Below, piece after piece: positions 60,343 through 64,000 of a DNA stretch of 64,000 nt. How positions within the stretch are numbered: position 1 is the stretch's first letter; the number at the start of each line of letters is the position of its first letter. The position numbers and the translations under genes are program-made. The stretch is from Raphanus sativus (Eukaryota; Streptophyta; Magnoliopsida; Brassicales; Brassicaceae), in the NCBI RefSeq assembly GCF_000801105.2, contig NC_079516.1, positions 52,435,265 through 52,499,264 of the forward strand, written 5' to 3'. The notes under the pieces were generated by a model, which saw only the letters and a program-made list of their open reading frames with translations, did not search any database and was not told the origin of the DNA.

Positions 60343-63300
60343 CAACACCTTAGTTAGTTTTCAATTTCTCTATTTACTTTTGTTTGGCTTTTGCTTTTTC
60401 TTTCATTTTTATTTTTATTTCTAGCAAATAGACGTTTGATAAATGTTTTTGTAATATAAATGTGAGGAGAACATTTTAAAAGAAAGCTATAAACCAAAAA
60501 AAAAAAGAGAACAGTCAAATATAGTGTGTGAGTTTTGTTTATGAGATGGTGGTATGAAGTCTAGGTATAGCTGAAGGAGAAACTTCAGATAAACTTATTT
60601 AAAAGAATTTTTGAGAAAAAACAAAATTAGGTGTTGGAAAATAGCATGAGTCACATGCAAATGGTGTTTTTGGATCTTTTATTTGCAACTTCTACATTTT
60701 TTTTGTTAATTTTTTTTTATTTGTCCACTTCTTTAATTTATCTCAAAGGTGAAAGGTTATAAGCTGTAATGAGGTGATTGCTTTTGGCCAACACCTTACT
60801 TTGTTCACCACTATGAGGCAACGTGAAGACTGTTATTGATTCCCAAACATATTGGACCTAGACTTGAAAGTGACAAATAACTTTGTTATAGTTACAATTA
60901 TCTTTTATTTAATACGCTTTTGTCATTACATATAACAGTAAATGGCAAAATAGGTGAAAATCCACTACATGGAACGATTTGCTCACACATAGTTTAGCAA
61001 GAGAAGGAAAAGTCCCTGTCAAACTCGTTAAGACATTCACATCTTTCAAATAATAGATTTCATCTAATACCAAATATACTTTACCGACTTAATTAGGTAT
61101 ATGCTTAGTAGACAAAATAATTTATGATATGTGAATAATTCTTCTTAACTTTGCATATATTATTTTCCTTGGCAATTGGTAATATTCGACTATGTATATA
61201 AAGAGCAAATATACAGGCAGGTATTTGGTGAGACTTGAGGATAGTTGAAGACAGGTCATTAAATAAAAACATAGTGGGTGTAATAGTGAGATCACTATCG
61301 TTATCTCAATACGTAGTAATAATTATTAAAGCTGGATTAGTTTTCTATTTTCTCATGATTTTAAGGTTTGAATGTATGTAGACAATAACACATAGTTAAG
61401 TCTCAGTTTGATAGCAGCCTATCGATTATTATTCATATCGTGATGTATATCTTTTTATACGCACCCCAACAACTTCCTAATCTATCATTTGTGTTTCTTA
61501 ATTCTGGAAATGTATATATTGTTATTTAATTGAGATTATATATACATGGAGTACATAACTGCCCCAACTGATATGTATTTCTTCAGTCAGCTATCGCAAC
61601 TGGTGTATGAAGATTGCATCTAGCACCATTTTAAATTTACAATGAAAAAATATTGAATAGTAGTAAGATATAAGTATATGCTTTCAACTTAAAACTTTAT
61701 AATAATTTACTAGATAACAAAAATTAGTAGATTTCAAAACGCAAGCACCTAAGCCGGTAGACTTTAACATTAAATTAAGTATATACGACTAGTAAAAATA
61801 TATTAGTATCACCGCATAATAAGTACTAATTTTTACATATATAAAAATGTCAAATGACAACAGCAAATATTATATAAACGAGTATATATAGAATATTTCC
61901 TTATAAATAAGATTATACATGTACCTGGATAGTCTGGACGATACTATCACTGACAAATTATACGAAGGTGAATTTGCTGTTTGGCATATTCTGGCATGCA
62001 AACCTAACTACGTACAGACAAGTAATTGGTCCAATTCTTATTTAAAACCAACGATTTTTAATATAATGTTTGCGACTATATTATGGTTCCATATTATTGG
62101 AAGGTACGACTGTTTAATATATATATATACGTTTCTTTATTTGCAACTATTGTGTAAATCTAATTAATAATATCAATCGTATGTCCAGGATCAGCTTAAT
62201 TCCCGTGGATGAATTAATTAAGTTTTGCAAATAGAACTGAACACACATTTATTATTATAAATTCCAATAATGTGAACTGAAGCAGATCTCTCGTGAATAA
62301 TCTCAGCAGTGGTGAGATCAAATGTTCGGAGACACTATTGAGTGGACACAGTTGTTATTTAAGTTATACAGCTTAATTAAAAGATTTCAAAAATTTCATT
62401 AAAAAAGTTCCACCATGAAAGAACACTATTAAAGAAACTGGAGTGCTTAAGCGAAAAAACACTAGATACTTAGTGTATGATTGCTTCCCTCTTTTGTCAA
62501 TATTGTGCATTAAAAAGAGTCCCTCTCTCAAAATGTAATCTTATTTTCTTGCGTCGCAGTTTAAGCTCATTTCCTTTCTCTTTACACTTTTTCATATAAT
62601 CGCATACTTTGCTTCACAAGTATGTATTTGAGAAACTATATTTTACCTCTATTTTTTTGTTTGTTCGGTTTTAGTCTTTTAGATGCTATTTATGGACAAA
62701 TCAAATATTAAGCCTTGTCACAAAATGATATTTTGATTTAACTATGATTCTGGCGTATTCTAAAAATTTATATTTATAGGAATTAATAGATATGAAATGT
62801 ATGTAATGTGTTATCCAGTGTTAAAAAAAATATGAAATGTATATGCTCAGACTTATCACTTATGTACTTTACCGATCTGTTGACATAATGTTTTACTTTC
62901 TAACGAAACAAACGAGAGTACATTTAATATCTGTTAATTTATATACACTTTTGTACTCATAATTAGCCAGATAGAATTAGGTTACATAGTCGGGGATTCC
63001 AATCCAATACTATACATACGTGTTTTTTTTTGTTATTTAACCAGTCGGTTTAATTTGTCCATTGATGAATATATAAATATGTTTAATAAGATTTTTTCAG
63101 AATTTCCTAATTTTGTTTGTACACAAAACATTTTTTTTTGTGTGACAAAGATGTTACACAAAACATATTTCTACCTTTCAACATTTATGGGTTTTCTTAC
63201 ATCTAATTAGTAACTTTTATACGTATATAATGAAATGAGGAGACAAAGCCAGGATGGAGCTGAAACATGTGATCTTTATCTTTACGAATAAAGTGGCTAA

Positions 63301-63876
63301 AAAGAAAAAGCAAGCAATTAGAAAGACAAAACTGGAACAATAGCAGAAAAACAATAATAACAAGAAGAAGAATAACTAAGAGCAAATGGTGCAAATAATT
63401 AGCTTTTATTTATTTTTTCACAACTCAGCCATTTTTAAGGGAAAAAGAAAAAAGAAAAGAGCATATGCAGTAATACCAATGATCATGTTCTCAAAAGAAA
63501 AGGAAATAAATAAATAAATTTTAAAAACAAATAGAAAGGAAAAGTGAAATAGTTATTCCATTCCAAATGAAAATGTGGATCAAAAATTTCTACACATATT
63601 TGCACAACTACATTCACTCCAACAAGAAGTGTATGAGCCACCTCCCTATTCTCTATACCCAAGACATCCTTACTTTGTTTAAGCAGACTACACAATGAAT
63701 GTGGAAGCAAATAGATTGGAACAAATGTACTCTTTATATAAAATGAGCTTAACTGTATATATGCGTTTATAAGCTATGATTTTATCTATTTTTCTCTTTT
63801 TGAAAGAGTAGTTTGAGAGCACAAAACAAACAAAACAAAAAACAAAAGGTTTGTTCCATGTGCATCACCATCAGCA
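60343..63876. other. Intergenic, ending in the HUB1 3' region
   Basis: No gene recognised over about 3.5 kb of AT-rich DNA. The rightmost few hundred bases on the minus strand should be 3' UTR of the HUB1 gene. Open frames at 61919-62167 and 63483-63710 show no family features. Confidence 0.45.
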
Positions 63877-64000
63877 TCATATGTAGATAGGCTTGATATC
63901 GTTGGGTCCAAAACTTGCTGAGCAAGTAGGACACTTTCTTTGTCTAGTTCCTGTGATCTTCTGCACACATGGGTTGCAAAACAAATGGCAGCATTTCGTG
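63877..64000 (-). CDS. HUB1: HUB1/HUB2-type histone H2B E3 ubiquitin ligase, last exon (partial)
   Basis: 41 C-terminal codons reach the window edge. On the minus strand they read KCCHLFCNPCVQKITGTRQR, then KCPTCSASFGPNDIKPIYI and a stop at 63879-63877. This is the second half of a C3HC4 RING finger (Cys-x-His, Cys-x2-Cys, Cys-x2-Cys) with the GPNDIKPIYI tail typical of Bre1/RNF20 relatives. HUB1 monoubiquitinates histone H2B in the nucleus and affects seed dormancy and flowering. The neighbouring ERF034-like gene favours HUB1 (At2g44950) over HUB2. The rest of the gene lies right of the window. Confidence 0.85.
   Translation of the reverse strand, partial: TKCCHLFCNPCVQKITGTRQRKCPTCSASFGPNDIKPIYI

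Overview
The window is nuclear DNA of a Brassicaceae plant, most likely Brassica, Raphanus or a close relative. It is AT-rich, with short GT-AG introns and typical crucifer repeats. The genes run in the order of Arabidopsis thaliana chromosome 2 from about At2g44810 to At2g44950. That comparison is from memory of gene families and their Arabidopsis order; no search was run.

Layout: the left edge is a Helitron 3' end (1-665), then a Stowaway-type MITE and a DAD1-type plastid lipase (3222-4562, +). After a long intergenic stretch with a hAT-type MITE and a very long AT microsatellite comes a small basic protein gene (12143-13026, +, At2g44820-like). Next is an AGC VIII kinase of the D6PK/PAX group (18577-20812, +). 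A 645-bp Helitron and a complete, apparently young Ty1/copia retrotransposon on the minus strand (22708-28739) precede ERF13 (30115-30798, +). An unrecognised gene fragment and then ATHB4 (33372-35067, -) follow. A non-autonomous PIF/Harbinger-type element carrying pieces of an ARID-HMG gene (36156-37775) separates ATHB4 from the thylakoid-lumen pentapeptide-repeat gene (39464-41026, +). Then come a small RRM-like gene with a GC-AG intron (41670-42400, +), two tandem DUF247 genes (43222-46279 and 47309-50386, -), a tandem pair of Helitron ends (51185-52286), about 7 kb of AT-rich intergenic DNA, ERF034 (59452-60342, +), and the last exon of HUB1 at the right edge (-).

The genes do not form an operon-like unit. 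Several are developmental regulators: jasmonate initiation (DAD1), auxin-transport kinase, ERF13, shade-responsive ATHB4, ERF034 and the H2B ubiquitin ligase HUB1. Genes expected between ERF13 and ATHB4 in Arabidopsis (about At2g44850 to At2g44900) are absent, which fits a fractionated copy of a block after the Brassica genome triplication.

I saw no convincing new multi-gene system. The most unusual items are the retrotransposon primer site that matches the anticodon arm of tRNA-Ile, the gene-capturing Harbinger element, the GC-AG intron, and the one-base frameshift separating the two DUF247 copies. No functional tRNA, rRNA, CRISPR array or viral genome was found.
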